Shown in pieces: positions 1-7,707 of a stretch of DNA of 41,198 nt. Origin of the DNA: Streptomyces xanthophaeus. Its GTDB lineage: Bacteria > Actinomycetota > Actinomycetes > Streptomycetales > Streptomycetaceae. Location of the stretch: NCBI RefSeq assembly GCF_000725805.1, contig NZ_JOFT01000051.1, positions 1 to 41,198 of the forward strand. The letters run 5' to 3'. The notes beneath the pieces were generated by a model. It searched no databases, was not told the origin of the DNA, and was given only the letters and a program-made list of their open reading frames with translations. Position numbers and translations under genes: made by a program. How positions within the stretch are numbered: position 1 is the first letter of the stretch; each line of letters opens with the position of its first letter.

Positions 1-1
1 C

Positions 2-91
2 GACTGGTACAACTACCACCGGCCCCACACCGGCATCCAAGGCCAAACACCCGCCAGCCGCGTCACCAACCTGTCCGGACAACACATCTAG
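2..91 (+). CDS. IS481-type transposase, C-terminal end (partial at left edge)
   Basis: Only the last 29 codons are in the window, ending in TAG at 89-91. The peptide begins with the WYNYHRPHTGI motif near the C-terminus of IS481-type DDE transposases (integrase core), where it follows the catalytic Glu; the catalytic Asp residues lie outside the window. The rest of the element extends to the left. Its right terminal inverted repeat would be expected shortly after the stop, where the palindrome at 88-256 begins, but I could not identify the element boundary. Whether the full transposase is intact cannot be judged here. Confidence 0.8.
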   Translation, partial: DWYNYHRPHTGIQGQTPASRVTNLSGQHI

Positions 92-256
92 GCCGTCTCT
101 TTCGGCTCTTGCCGGGTCCGCGCCGCCCGGCACCGCGCCTCACCGCACTGCCGGGGCAACCGAGTACGTCCAGTACACGGCAGCCCCGGCAGCACGCCGA
201 GGCACGGCACCGGACGACGCGGACCTGACCGACAAGATCCAAAAGAGACGACCTAG
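88..256 (-). repeat. 81-bp-arm imperfect palindrome (predicted minus-strand RNA hairpin)
   Basis: Arm 88-168 pairs with arm 172-256, with a 4-base bulge at 225-228 and a 3-base centre at 169-171. Of 81 aligned positions, 64 are Watson-Crick, 12 are transitions and 5 are true mismatches (106/238, 143/197, 158/182, 163/177, 168/172). In a minus-strand transcript every one of the 12 transitions (93/251, 103/241, 112/232, 123/217, 126/214, 131/209, 132/208, 136/204, 142/198, 146/194, 147/193, 159/181) becomes a G-U pair; in a plus-strand transcript all 12 would be A-C mismatches. The arms include the stop codons of the transposase (plus) and of the hydrolase at 253-948 (minus). It may be a terminator, a structured 3'UTR, or an element derived from an insertion-sequence end. 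Confidence 0.9.
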
Positions 257-948
257 AGCACGGTGTCGGCCGCGGCGCGCGCCAGGGCGGATGCGGTGTC
301 CTGCGTGAGCGGGTCGCCGTGGCCGAAACAGGCCACGGCGGGCGCCAGAGCGGCCAGGCGGTGGAAGGAGTCGAGCGCCCGGGCGTGGTCCGTGTTGAAG
401 ACGCCGAGCATCAGGGGGCCCACGGCGGCGACGCAGTCACCCGTGAACAGCACGCCGTGGCGCGGCAGGTGGACGCCGATGCTGCCGTCCGTGTGGCCCG
501 GCGCGTGCACCACCAGCGCCCCGTCGCCGAAGCCCAGCTCGTCGCCGTCCTCCAGCTCCTGGTCGACCCGGGTCGCCGGGGCCTCGGGGACGCTCAGGCC
601 CTTCTCCCACAACGGCAGTTCCCAGTCCCGCAGTACCGGCACGGGCACCGGCGCCTCGCCCCGGATCACGGGGGCGTCGAGCCGGTGGGCCAGCACCCGC
701 GCGCCCCAGCGGTCGGCGAGTTCACCGGCCGAACCGACGTGGTCGCGGTGGCAGTGGGTCAGCACGATCCGCTCCAGCCGCTCGGGACGCAGCCCGAGGG
801 ACCGTATCGCCCCCTCGATCGCGGCGGCGGACGCGCTGTTGCCCGCGTCGATCAGGGTGAGCGCCCCACCGTCCTGCCAGAGGTAGGCCTGGCCGATCGG
901 GAAGCGGAACATGTGCAGCCGGTCCGGAAGTACCTCGACAAGATCCAT
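253..948 (-). CDS. Metallo-beta-lactamase-fold hydrolase
   Basis: 231-residue single-domain member of the metallo-beta-lactamase superfamily, probably cytosolic. The metal-binding HxHxDH motif is THCHRDH at residues 64-70; a later APGHTDG supplies the next His, TGDC the bridging Asp and FGHGDP the last His, so the dinuclear site looks complete. The family covers glyoxalase II-like thioesterases, lactonases and other hydrolases; the substrate cannot be read from the sequence. Upstream, TAGGTT (960-955 on the minus strand) ends six bases before the ATG with no Shine-Dalgarno sequence, which suggests a leaderless mRNA. The TAG stop lies inside the arm of the 88-256 palindrome, so the transcript would run into that hairpin. 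Confidence 0.88.
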   Translation of the reverse strand: MDLVEVLPDRLHMFRFPIGQAYLWQDGGALTLIDAGNSASAAAIEGAIRSLGLRPERLERIVLTHCHRDHVGSAGELADRWGARVLAHRLDAPVIRGEAPVPVPVLRDWELPLWEKGLSVPEAPATRVDQELEDGDELGFGDGALVVHAPGHTDGSIGVHLPRHGVLFTGDCVAAVGPLMLGVFNTDHARALDSFHRLAALAPAVACFGHGDPLTQDTASALARAAADTVL

Positions 949-1068
949 ACGGTGAACCTACGCAGCGCCACCCGCCCGGCGGTGGCTGCTTCACCCTCGG
1001 CGAAGTACGCCCGGGGCGCAATCACACCCCGGCCGCACCCCGGCCGCACTGCGTACCTGCGGACGCCG

Positions 1069-2433
1069 TCAGCCGCGCTTGGACTGCGCGTAGTTGACGA
1101 GGAACAGGGCCTCCGTCACCGACAGGCGCTCCAGCTCCTCCGGGGACACGCTCTCGTTCACCGCGTGGATCTGCGCCTCCGGCTCGCTCAGCCCGATCAG
1201 CAGCATCTCGGCCCCCGGGTACAGCGACGTCAGCGTGTTGCACAGCGGAATCGATCCGCCCATGCCACTGACCTGCATCTCCTGGCCCGGGTACGCCACC
1301 TGCATGGCCGCCGCCATCGACGCGTACGCCGGGCTGCTCGTGTCCGCCTGGAAGGGCTGGCCCTTGCCGACGACCTCGAGCTCCAGGCGCGCCTTCCACG
1401 GCGTGTGCGCCACCAGGTGCGCCTCCAGCAGCTTGATGGCCTCCAGGGTGTCCACACCCGGCGGCACGCGCAGGCTGATCAGCGCGCCCGCGCCCGCGTG
1501 CACGGACGGCGTGGCCCCGACCACCGGCGGGCAGTCGATGCCCAGCACGGTCACCGCGGGACGCGCCCACAGCCGGTCCGCCACGGTGCCGTCGCCGATC
1601 AGCCCGACCCCGTCCAGCACCCGTGCGTCCGCGCGGAAGTCCTCCTCCGGGTACTGCAGGCCCTCCCACACCGCGTCCGAGGCGAGCCCGTCCACCGTCG
1701 TCGAACCGTCCGCCGCGCGCAGCGAGTCCAGTACGCGGATCAGCGCGGCCAGCGCGTCGGGGGCGGCGCCGCCGAACATGCCGGAGTGGAGGTTGCCGCC
1801 CAGCGTGTCGATCTTCACCTTGAGCAGGGTCATCCCGCGCAGGGTGGCCGTCACCGTCGGCAGGCCGAGGCGGAAGTTGCCCGCGTCGCCGATCACGATC
1901 GCGTCGGCGTCAAGCAGCTCGGGGTGCGCCTCCGCGTACTGCTGGAGACCGCCGGTGCCCTGCTCCTCGGAGCCCTCGACGATCACCTTCACGCTCACCG
2001 GCACGCCGCCGTTGGCCTTCAGGGCGCGCAGCGCCAGCAGGTGCATGATGAACCCGCCCTTGCAGTCGGCGGAACCGCGCCCGTACCAGCGGCCGTCGCG
2101 CTCCGTCAGCTCGAACGCGGGGGAGATCCAGGCCGCGTCGTCCAGCGGCGGCTGCACGTCGTAGTGCGCGTACAGCAGTACGGTCGGTGCGTCCTGCGGG
2201 CCGGGCAGGAAGCCGTACACCGACTGGGTGCCGTCGGGGGTGTCGAGCAGGGCCACGTCCTGGAAGCCCTCGGCGCGCAGGGCGTCGGCCACCCAGTTCG
2301 CCGCGGCCTCGCTCTCGCTCTTGGGGAACTGTGCCCAGTCCGCGACCGACTGGAAAGCCACCAGCTCGGTCAGCTCCTGCTTGGCGCGGGGCATCAACGA
2401 GGCGATGGTCTCGGCGATCGGATTCTGGGACAT
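1069..2433 (-). CDS. M20/M28-type dipeptidase (zinc metallopeptidase)
   Basis: 454-residue M20-family peptidase of the dipeptidase/CNDP type. Zinc and catalytic residues are visible: H90 in YAHYDVQPP, D123 in GSADCKGG, E156-E157 in EGSEEQG, an Asp in IGDAGN and a late His in HAVNESV. The dimerisation (lid) domain lies between roughly residues 190 and 340. A start 17 codons upstream is possible, but the ATG at 2433 follows AAGAGGAG by seven bases and begins MSQNPIAET, so it is preferred. It is divergent from the flavoprotein gene at 2614 across 180 bp. The likely role is cytosolic hydrolysis of dipeptides or N-acyl amino acids; the exact substrate is unknown. Confidence 0.9.
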   Translation of the reverse strand: MSQNPIAETIASLMPRAKQELTELVAFQSVADWAQFPKSESEAAANWVADALRAEGFQDVALLDTPDGTQSVYGFLPGPQDAPTVLLYAHYDVQPPLDDAAWISPAFELTERDGRWYGRGSADCKGGFIMHLLALRALKANGGVPVSVKVIVEGSEEQGTGGLQQYAEAHPELLDADAIVIGDAGNFRLGLPTVTATLRGMTLLKVKIDTLGGNLHSGMFGGAAPDALAALIRVLDSLRAADGSTTVDGLASDAVWEGLQYPEEDFRADARVLDGVGLIGDGTVADRLWARPAVTVLGIDCPPVVGATPSVHAGAGALISLRVPPGVDTLEAIKLLEAHLVAHTPWKARLELEVVGKGQPFQADTSSPAYASMAAAMQVAYPGQEMQVSGMGGSIPLCNTLTSLYPGAEMLLIGLSEPEAQIHAVNESVSPEELERLSVTEALFLVNYAQSKRG

Positions 2434-2613
2434 GGGCACGCTCCTCTTGGGTGCGACGTTGTCGTATGTGTACGCCACCCGCATCCGCGTGGTGCGCGTA
2501 TGCCGGGTACGGCGAAGTCAGCTCCGATCCTCGCACAGCAGGACGAGGCGGACTCGCGCCGTAGGATTTCCCCGGCATCGGAGGCAACGGGTGATCAGGA
2601 GCAGCAGCACATC

Positions 2614-3984
2614 GTGAGCAGCGACGACGACGTACGCGACGCAAGCGCAGGTCAGGCCGAGCAGGGCGCGGGCGACGGGACAGCCGGGGAGACCGGCGAG
2701 GTGTGGGACGTGGTCGTGGTCGGCGCCGGGCCGGCCGGGGCCTCGGCGGCGCACGCCGCGGCGGCGGCGGGGCGGCGCGTGCTGCTGCTGGAGAAGGCCG
2801 TCCTGCCCCGCTACAAGACCTGCGGCGGAGGCATCATCGGCCCGTCGCGCGACGCCCTCCCGCCGGGCTTCGTGCTGCCGTTCAAGGACCGGATCCATGC
2901 GGTCACCTTCTCCCTGAACGGCAAGTTGGCCCGCACCCGCCGCTCGAAGCAGATGCTGTTCGGGCTCATCAACCGCGCGGAGTTCGACGCCGGGCTGGTC
3001 GCGGAGGCCGAGAAGGCGGGCGCGACGGTGCGCACCGGAACGGCCGTGGCCCGGGTCGAGCAGCACGGCGCGGCCGTGCCCGACCGGCGCACCGTGGCCG
3101 TGGTCCTCGCCGACGGGGAGACCGTCCTGGCCCGCGCGGTGGTCGGGGCGGACGGCAGTGCCAGCCGGATCGGCGCGCACGTCGGCGTCGAGATGGACCA
3201 GGTCGACCTGGGCCTGGAGGCGGAGATCCCGGTCCCGCGGACGGTCGCGGACGACTGGAAGGGGCGGGTCCTCATCGACTGGGGCCCGCTGCCCGGCAGT
3301 TACGGCTGGGTCTTCCCCAAGGGCGACACCCTGACCGTCGGGGTCATCTCGGCCAAGGGCGAAGGTGCGGCGACCAAGCGCTACCTCGACGACTTCATCG
3401 CCCGGCTCGGGCTGGCCGGTTTCGAACCGGCCGTCTCCTCCGGGCACCTGACCCGCTGCCGCAAGCCCGATTCGCCGCTCTCGCGCGGCCGGGTGCTGGT
3501 GGCGGGCGACGCGGCCGGACTCCTGGAGCCGTGGACGCGGGAGGGCATCTCCTTCGCGCTGCGCTCGGGCAGGCTCGCGGGGGAGTGGGCCGTGAAGATC
3601 TCGGAGGCGCAGGACGCGGTGGACGCCCGGCGTCAGGCCCTCAACTACACCTTCGCGGTCAAGGCGGGCCTGGGGGTGGAGATGGCCGTGGGCAAGCGGA
3701 TGCTGACCGCCTTCGAGAGCAGGCCGGGGCTGATGCACGCGGTGCTGACCGGCCTGCGGCCGGCGTGGCTGGCCTTCGCGCAGGTGACCCGTGGCGGGGC
3801 GACGCTGCCGGACCTGGTGCGCACCTACCCGCTGATCCGCAAGGCCCTGCACCTGCTGGACGCCCGCCAGGCGGCCCGCACCGGAGGCCGCGGCGGAACC
3901 GGCTCGGCGGGCCCGGCGGGCTCGGGTGGGCAGGCAGGCCCGGCGGCTCCCGCAGGTCCGACGGCTCCCGCAGACAATTCCTAG
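2614..3984 (+). CDS. Geranylgeranyl-reductase-family FAD-dependent oxidoreductase
   Basis: 456 residues. A Rossmann FAD-binding motif (VVVVGAGPAGASAA, about residues 33-46) is followed by the family CGGGI segment and by the second FAD motif VLVAGDAAGLLEPWTREGI, which together mark the geranylgeranyl reductase/digeranylgeranylglycerophospholipid reductase family. Members reduce isoprenoid double bonds, for example on menaquinone or lipid side chains; no isoprenoid gene is adjacent, so the substrate is open. The GTG start is preferred because coding character begins there and AGGAG lies 12 bases upstream; the open frame extends much further left by chance. The last 30 residues are a Gly/Ala/Pro-rich tail. 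A strong hairpin follows at 3990-4032. Confidence 0.85.
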   Translation: MSSDDDVRDASAGQAEQGAGDGTAGETGEVWDVVVVGAGPAGASAAHAAAAAGRRVLLLEKAVLPRYKTCGGGIIGPSRDALPPGFVLPFKDRIHAVTFSLNGKLARTRRSKQMLFGLINRAEFDAGLVAEAEKAGATVRTGTAVARVEQHGAAVPDRRTVAVVLADGETVLARAVVGADGSASRIGAHVGVEMDQVDLGLEAEIPVPRTVADDWKGRVLIDWGPLPGSYGWVFPKGDTLTVGVISAKGEGAATKRYLDDFIARLGLAGFEPAVSSGHLTRCRKPDSPLSRGRVLVAGDAAGLLEPWTREGISFALRSGRLAGEWAVKISEAQDAVDARRQALNYTFAVKAGLGVEMAVGKRMLTAFESRPGLMHAVLTGLRPAWLAFAQVTRGGATLPDLVRTYPLIRKALHLLDARQAARTGGRGGTGSAGPAGSGGQAGPAAPAGPTAPADNS

Positions 3985-3989
3985 CGCTG

Positions 3990-4032
3990 CCGGCTGACTC
4001 GCCCCGGCGTGCCGCCGGGGCGAGTCAGCCGG
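3990..4032. terminator. Bidirectional terminator hairpin
   Basis: Perfect 19-bp inverted repeat: arms 3990-4008 and 4014-4032 around the loop GTGCC. It sits just after the flavoprotein stop codon and includes the stop codon (4027-4025) of the convergent deazaflavin oxidoreductase gene. There is no U-tract, as is usual for high-GC actinomycete terminators. Confidence 0.8.
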
Positions 4033-4483
4033 ACACCGTGATGCGGAAGACGGGGTGGTCCGCCGCGGCCGCCTGGAGTTCCGCGTCGGAGGACTTCGCG
4101 GTGATCCCCTGGAAGAACCGGCCGACCTCCCAGCCCCACTTCTCCAGGTACGCGCGGGTGACGGCGGCGTGCTGCACGGGGTCGGTGACCTCGACGGCGG
4201 TGAAGGTGCGCACCTTGCGTCCCACGCGCAGCTCACCGCCGCCCGCGGCGCGCATGTTGCGGACCCACTGGGAGTGCCCGCGGGCCGAGACCAGGTACTG
4301 GGATCCCTCGTACGTGTGAGGGTTGACGGGGATCCGCTGCATCGCGCCGGACTTGCGGCCGCGGACCGACAGCTCCGCCGTACCGGCCAGGCTGATGCCG
4401 AAGCGGGCGAGCTTCCCGAAGAGCGCGTTGAGGCGGACCGCGAACGGGCCGGCCTGGGCGTAGTACGGGGTGGGCGCGTTCAT
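4025..4483 (-). CDS. Nitroreductase/deazaflavin (F420)-type oxidoreductase
   Basis: 152-residue protein of the DUF385 / Ddn-like split-beta-barrel family, which commonly uses F420H2. Typical features are the N-terminal FGKLARFGISLAGTAELSVRGRKSG stretch (split here: FGKLARFGIS then GRKSG), and QWVRNMRAAGGGELRVGRK, the WVRN-RA segment characteristic of the family. The ATG at 4483 is chosen because GGAGG lies five bases upstream and the family starts there. It is divergent from the TetR gene at 4656, and two matching palindromes lie between them, so it is the likely target of that regulator. The substrate is unknown; related enzymes reduce quinones or nitro-compounds. Confidence 0.85.
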   Translation of the reverse strand: MNAPTPYYAQAGPFAVRLNALFGKLARFGISLAGTAELSVRGRKSGAMQRIPVNPHTYEGSQYLVSARGHSQWVRNMRAAGGGELRVGRKVRTFTAVEVTDPVQHAAVTRAYLEKWGWEVGRFFQGITAKSSDAELQAAAADHPVFRITVSG

Positions 4484-4527
4484 GGTGGCCTCCGATGCCG
4501 GTTCTTCGAGTATGCGGGCGGGTCTTG

Positions 4528-4544
4528 CGAGAGCACTGCTCTCG
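4528..4544. promoter_or_regulatory. TetR-type operator, copy 1
   Basis: The 17-bp palindrome CGAGAGCACTGCTCTCG (8-bp arms, one-base centre) lies 45 bp upstream of the deazaflavin oxidoreductase start. The core recurs at 4582-4594, centres 52 bp apart; a degenerate half-site GAGAACA lies between them. Position and symmetry fit autoregulation by the divergent TetR protein. Confidence 0.75.
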
Positions 4545-4581
4545 CTTGAGAACAGTGTGCATGGATCGGTGCACCAAAACA

Positions 4582-4594
4582 AGAGCACTGCTCT
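4582..4594. promoter_or_regulatory. TetR-type operator, copy 2
   Basis: AGAGCACTGCTCT, a second exact copy of the operator core, is closer to the TetR gene. A separate palindrome GGATCGGCGATCC follows at 4601-4613, next to the predicted -35 of the TetR gene. Confidence 0.7.
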
Positions 4595-4618
4595 CCGAAT
4601 GGATCGGCGATCCGTTTC

Positions 4619-4648
4619 TTGGGCGGTGCTCCAGACTTGTGGCAGGCT
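4619..4648 (+). promoter_or_regulatory. Predicted leaderless promoter of the TetR gene
   Basis: TTGGGC (4619-4624), 18-bp spacer, CAGGCT (4643-4648), then seven bases to the ATG at 4656. No Shine-Dalgarno sequence is present. The match to consensus is moderate. Confidence 0.45.
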
Positions 4649-4655
4649 GAAGCGC

Positions 4656-5354
4656 ATGAACACCGTGCGAGGGGCCAGGGAACGGGCCCGCATCGAGGTC
4701 ACCGCCGCCATCAAGGACGAGGCGCGCCGCAGGCTCGCGGCGGAGGGTGCCGCTAAACTCTCCCTGCGTGCCGTCGCCCGCGAGCTGGGCATGGTCTCCT
4801 CCGCCCTCTACCGCTACTTCCCCAGCCGCGACGAGCTGCTCACCGCGCTGATCATCGACGCGTACGACAGCATCGGCGCCGCCGCGGAGGAGGCCGACGC
4901 CCGCGCCGTCACCGCCGGAGCCCCGCCCCGCGCCCGCTGGACGGCGGTCTGCGAGGCCGTCCGCGCCTGGGCACTGGAGCACCCGCACGAGTACGCCCTC
5001 ATCTACGGTTCCCCCGTCCCCGGCTACAGCGCGCCCATGGACACCGTCGGCCCCGCCTCCCGCGTGGGCAACGCCCTCATCGGCGTCCTGCGCGCCGCCT
5101 ACGAGGGCCGCGGCCTGGCGCTGCCGCCCCTTCCCGCGGCCCTGCGCCCCGAAGCCGAGCGGATGACCGCCGACTTCGCCCAGGGGCTGCCCCCGGAGGT
5201 CACGGCCGCGCTGGTGGCCGCCTGGGCCCAACTGGTCGGGCTGGTCTCCTTCGAGCTGTTCGGCCAGTTCGAGCGGGTCGTCGAGGACCGGTCGGCCTTC
5301 TTCGCGCACGCCGCCGATCAGCTGGCCCACGCGGTCGGGCTGCCACCCGTCTGA
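4656..5354 (+). CDS. TetR/AcrR-family transcriptional regulator
   Basis: 232 residues with an N-terminal TetR DNA-binding domain: helix-turn-helix KLSLRAVARELGMVSSALYRY followed by FPSRDELL at about residues 31-58. The C-terminal domain (about 80-225, with EHPHEYALIYGSPVPGY) matches the WHG-type ligand-binding domain of actinomycete TetR proteins. It is divergent from the deazaflavin oxidoreductase gene, and two identical palindromes at 4528-4544 and 4582-4594 in the shared region are probable binding sites, so it likely represses both genes. The ligand is unknown. Confidence 0.9.
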   Translation: MNTVRGARERARIEVTAAIKDEARRRLAAEGAAKLSLRAVARELGMVSSALYRYFPSRDELLTALIIDAYDSIGAAAEEADARAVTAGAPPRARWTAVCEAVRAWALEHPHEYALIYGSPVPGYSAPMDTVGPASRVGNALIGVLRAAYEGRGLALPPLPAALRPEAERMTADFAQGLPPEVTAALVAAWAQLVGLVSFELFGQFERVVEDRSAFFAHAADQLAHAVGLPPV

Positions 5355-5558
5355 CGGCCGGGCGGGCCGGTCGGGTGGGCCGGGCCTGGTGTGCAGGGCG
5401 GGCGGGCCGGGCGTGCCGGGTCGCTGACGAGGGTTCACCTACGGAGGCGGCAGGTCGTACTGCTGTTCCTCGGTCCAATGCGGGCGTTCAGGCCTGAAGG
5501 GCGCAGCGCCCGTCTAGTGTTCTTCGGGTCGCCCCCAGCCGCCGCCGGAGGAACGTTC
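5355..5558. other. Intergenic region upstream of the spherulin-4-like gene
   Basis: The first 60 bases are a G/C-only run built from GGGC/GGCC repeats. Further on are the 12-bp palindrome TTCAGGCCTGAA (5487-5498), a short GGGCG/CGCCC hairpin and a possible -10, TAGTGT (5515-5520), which would give a leader of about 35 bases. No gene is supported here. Confidence 0.5.
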
Positions 5559-6560
5559 ATGCGCCGCGCCGTCAAGGCCTTCTACGCCGTCCTCGTCACC
5601 GCCTCACTGGCCGCACCGGCACCCGCCGTCACGGCGTCGGCGCGTACCGAGGACGGGGCCCGGGCTGCGGACCCGCAGCGGTCCGCCCGCTCGAAGCCGA
5701 AGGCCGAGCCGATCGCCCCGGCCCCGGCGCCCAGCGTGCCTCCCGTGCCCCGGGCCCCTGGCGTGCGGGGCCTGGAGATCGGGGTGCCCGCCTACGTCTG
5801 GGCGAACGACCACATGCTCAGCGACCTCACCGCGACCGGCCCGGCCGCCTCGGTCGTCGTCCTCAACCCGGGCAACGGCGACTCCCCCTTCGACACCCCT
5901 TGGCAGGCCCGCGCCGACGCCCTGCGCGGCGGCACCACCGCCACCGGCGAGCGGACCAAGGTCCTCGGCTACGTCCACACGGACCACGGAAGCCGCGACC
6001 CGGCCGCCGTGAAGGCCTCCGTCGACAACTACCTCAGGACCGCGGACGGCCGCCTCCACGTCGACGGCATCTTCTTCGACGTCGTCAGCCGCGACTGCGG
6101 GCCCGGCAACGCCACCCGCGACCACTACGCGGACCTTCGGCGCTACGTCCAGGACACGATGCACGCCGTCGACCCCGCCGCCGCCGACCTGGTCGTCAAC
6201 AACCCCGGCACCGCGATAGCCGACTGCTACCTGGAGCCGGGCCGCCGCACCGCCGACGTCTTCGTCACCTACGAGGACACCTACGCGGCCTACACCTCCG
6301 GCGGCTGGCTCGGCGGCAACGTCTTCGACCATGCCACCGGCTACCGCGCCGGAACCGAACTCGACCCGAGCGGGACCGCGTTCTGGCACCTCGTCCACGG
6401 GGTCCCCGACGACGAGGCGATGCGCACGACCCTGCGCACCGCCTTCGACCGCGGCGCCGGCTACGCGTACGCCACCGGCGCCACGATGCCCAACCCCTGG
6501 AACACGGGCCCGGTGTGGAAGTACCACCCGCAGACCACGTACGCCGCGACCCTCGGCTAG
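5559..6560 (+). CDS. Secreted spherulin-4-like (spherulation-specific family 4) protein
   Basis: 333 residues. An N-terminal signal peptide (MRRAVKAF, then a hydrophobic stretch to about residue 28, ending in AVTASA) is followed by an Ala/Pro-rich linker to about residue 68. The rest matches the Spherulin4 family: IGVPAYVW, VVVLNPGNGD, VLGYVHTDHGSR, HVDGIFFDVVSRD, VVNNPGT and VFVTYEDTY. The family includes fungal Sph3, a GH135 glycoside hydrolase with a TIM-barrel fold; the acidic residues in GIFFD and TYED are candidate active-site residues. A bacterial polysaccharide substrate is only inferred. The ATG is preceded by GGAGG with seven bases of spacing. The stop shares a CTAG with the stop of the convergent SMI1-like gene. 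Confidence 0.85.
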   Translation: MRRAVKAFYAVLVTASLAAPAPAVTASARTEDGARAADPQRSARSKPKAEPIAPAPAPSVPPVPRAPGVRGLEIGVPAYVWANDHMLSDLTATGPAASVVVLNPGNGDSPFDTPWQARADALRGGTTATGERTKVLGYVHTDHGSRDPAAVKASVDNYLRTADGRLHVDGIFFDVVSRDCGPGNATRDHYADLRRYVQDTMHAVDPAAADLVVNNPGTAIADCYLEPGRRTADVFVTYEDTYAAYTSGGWLGGNVFDHATGYRAGTELDPSGTAFWHLVHGVPDDEAMRTTLRTAFDRGAGYAYATGATMPNPWNTGPVWKYHPQTTYAATLG

Positions 6561-7150
6561 GGCGCGGCCGCGGCCAAGGCCGTCGGGTTGCGCCGGCGGC
6601 TCTCGGTTCCCGGCGAGGTGAGGGACAGCGCCCTGTCGTCGAGGCCCCGGGCCATGTGGTCGAGCCAGCGCTCGTACCAGGCGAGGAAGTCCCGGGGCGA
6701 GGAGACGTCGGGGGCGAAGAACCCGCAGGCGTTGCCGAAGAGCACGCGCCCGGTGAGCGGGCCGGTCACGGCGAGGAGGGTGAGGTCGCTGCAGCCGCTC
6801 CCGACGATCTCCAGGAACAGGTCGCCGCGGCGCGTGGGGCGGTGGGCCCGGCTGAACCCCCGCGGGAGTCCGTCGGCGCCCTCGGGGTCCATCGTGAACA
6901 GCAGGCATTCCTCCAAGGGGATCAGCCCGTAGCGCGGGGAGGCGCCGCTGCCGCCCATGTGCAGCAGGAAGTCCCGGTAGGGTTCGGGGAGTTCGATGTC
7001 GTGCTCGGCCTCGAAGGCGTCGACCCGGGCCCGCGACAGGCGCGGGCCGAGCCGGAATTCGTGCCGTTCCTCACCGAACGACCGGCTCCGGCCGTATACG
7101 TAGGGGATGCGTGCCAGTTTGCGTCGCAGCCGCGGGATGCGGGAGTCCAT
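6557..7150 (-). CDS. SMI1/KNR4-family protein
   Basis: 197 residues. The central part has the SMI1/KNR4 (SUKH) pattern: LSRARVDAFEAEHDIELPEPYRDFLLHMGGSGA, here cited as its ends LSRARVDAFE and YRDFLLHMGGSGA, then LIPLEE and a late FLAWYERWLD. SUKH proteins often act as immunity proteins to secreted toxins in bacteria, but many, including this one, have no toxin nearby, so the role is open. The ATG follows AAGAAGAGAG by five bases. The last four bases overlap the convergent spherulin-4-like gene. It is divergent from the unknown gene at 7251 across about 100 bp. Confidence 0.75.
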   Translation of the reverse strand: MDSRIPRLRRKLARIPYVYGRSRSFGEERHEFRLGPRLSRARVDAFEAEHDIELPEPYRDFLLHMGGSGASPRYGLIPLEECLLFTMDPEGADGLPRGFSRAHRPTRRGDLFLEIVGSGCSDLTLLAVTGPLTGRVLFGNACGFFAPDVSSPRDFLAWYERWLDHMARGLDDRALSLTSPGTESRRRNPTALAAAAP

Positions 7151-7250
7151 GCGCGCTCTCTTCTTGTAATGGCGCGCAATCTATCGCAGTCCGATCAAGA
7201 GGGTGTACAGATCGGTCGTTCGTTACCAGTCGTTGACGGTGGGGTGGGTC

Positions 7251-7691
7251 ATGGGGATGGTCGAGGCGCTCTGGCAGGCGGGGGAGATGCCGTTCTGCGA
7301 CGGCCTGTACCGTCCGGACGACACCGGCCTGGAGCTGCACGTCGACGGTCCGGGGGCCTACCACCCGGATGCGGGGCAGCCGATCCCGTTCCGCGTCTCA
7401 GGGCCGTTCGACGTGGCCCGGGCCATCGAGGAGGACGGCGTCGGCGAGGTGGACACCCGTTTCGAGAGCCCGCTGCCGGACGGATCCGGATGGATGACGG
7501 GCGGGGGCGGCGGGATGGGCAACATCGGCCACTTCGCCCGTCTCGACGCCGACCACTCCTTGCGGTGGCTCGCCGTCATGTTCCACTCGAACCCCTTCGT
7601 CAGGGTGCGCTTCGAAGGCACGAGCGCCGTCCTGACCAACGACTGGGGCAACCGCCTGACACTCGACCTCGCGAGCCCCGCTCTCGGCTGA
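7251..7691 (+). CDS. Conserved hypothetical protein
   Basis: 146 residues that I do not recognise. There is no signal peptide or membrane segment. It has a Gly-rich stretch (MTGGGGGMGNIGHFARL) and several hydrophobic strands near the C-terminus (LRWLAVMFHSNPFVRVRFEG), suggesting a small beta-rich soluble domain. The ATG at 7251 is chosen; a GTG 16 codons upstream (7203) is possible. No clear Shine-Dalgarno sequence is seen, only GGGGTGGG close to the start. It stands head-to-head with a SMI1/KNR4 gene, and a lipoprotein gene converges 16 bp downstream. A link with the SMI1 protein is speculative. Confidence 0.65.
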   Translation: MGMVEALWQAGEMPFCDGLYRPDDTGLELHVDGPGAYHPDAGQPIPFRVSGPFDVARAIEEDGVGEVDTRFESPLPDGSGWMTGGGGGMGNIGHFARLDADHSLRWLAVMFHSNPFVRVRFEGTSAVLTNDWGNRLTLDLASPALG

Positions 7692-7707
7692 CCCGCCCCC
7701 CGCCGCT

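Noticed and set aside
319..2613. Long open frame on the plus strand running into the flavoprotein gene
   Set aside because: It is antisense to the hydrolase and peptidase genes, has Arg/Pro/Gln/Val-rich shadow composition and no domain. The flavoprotein coding signal begins at the GTG at 2614.
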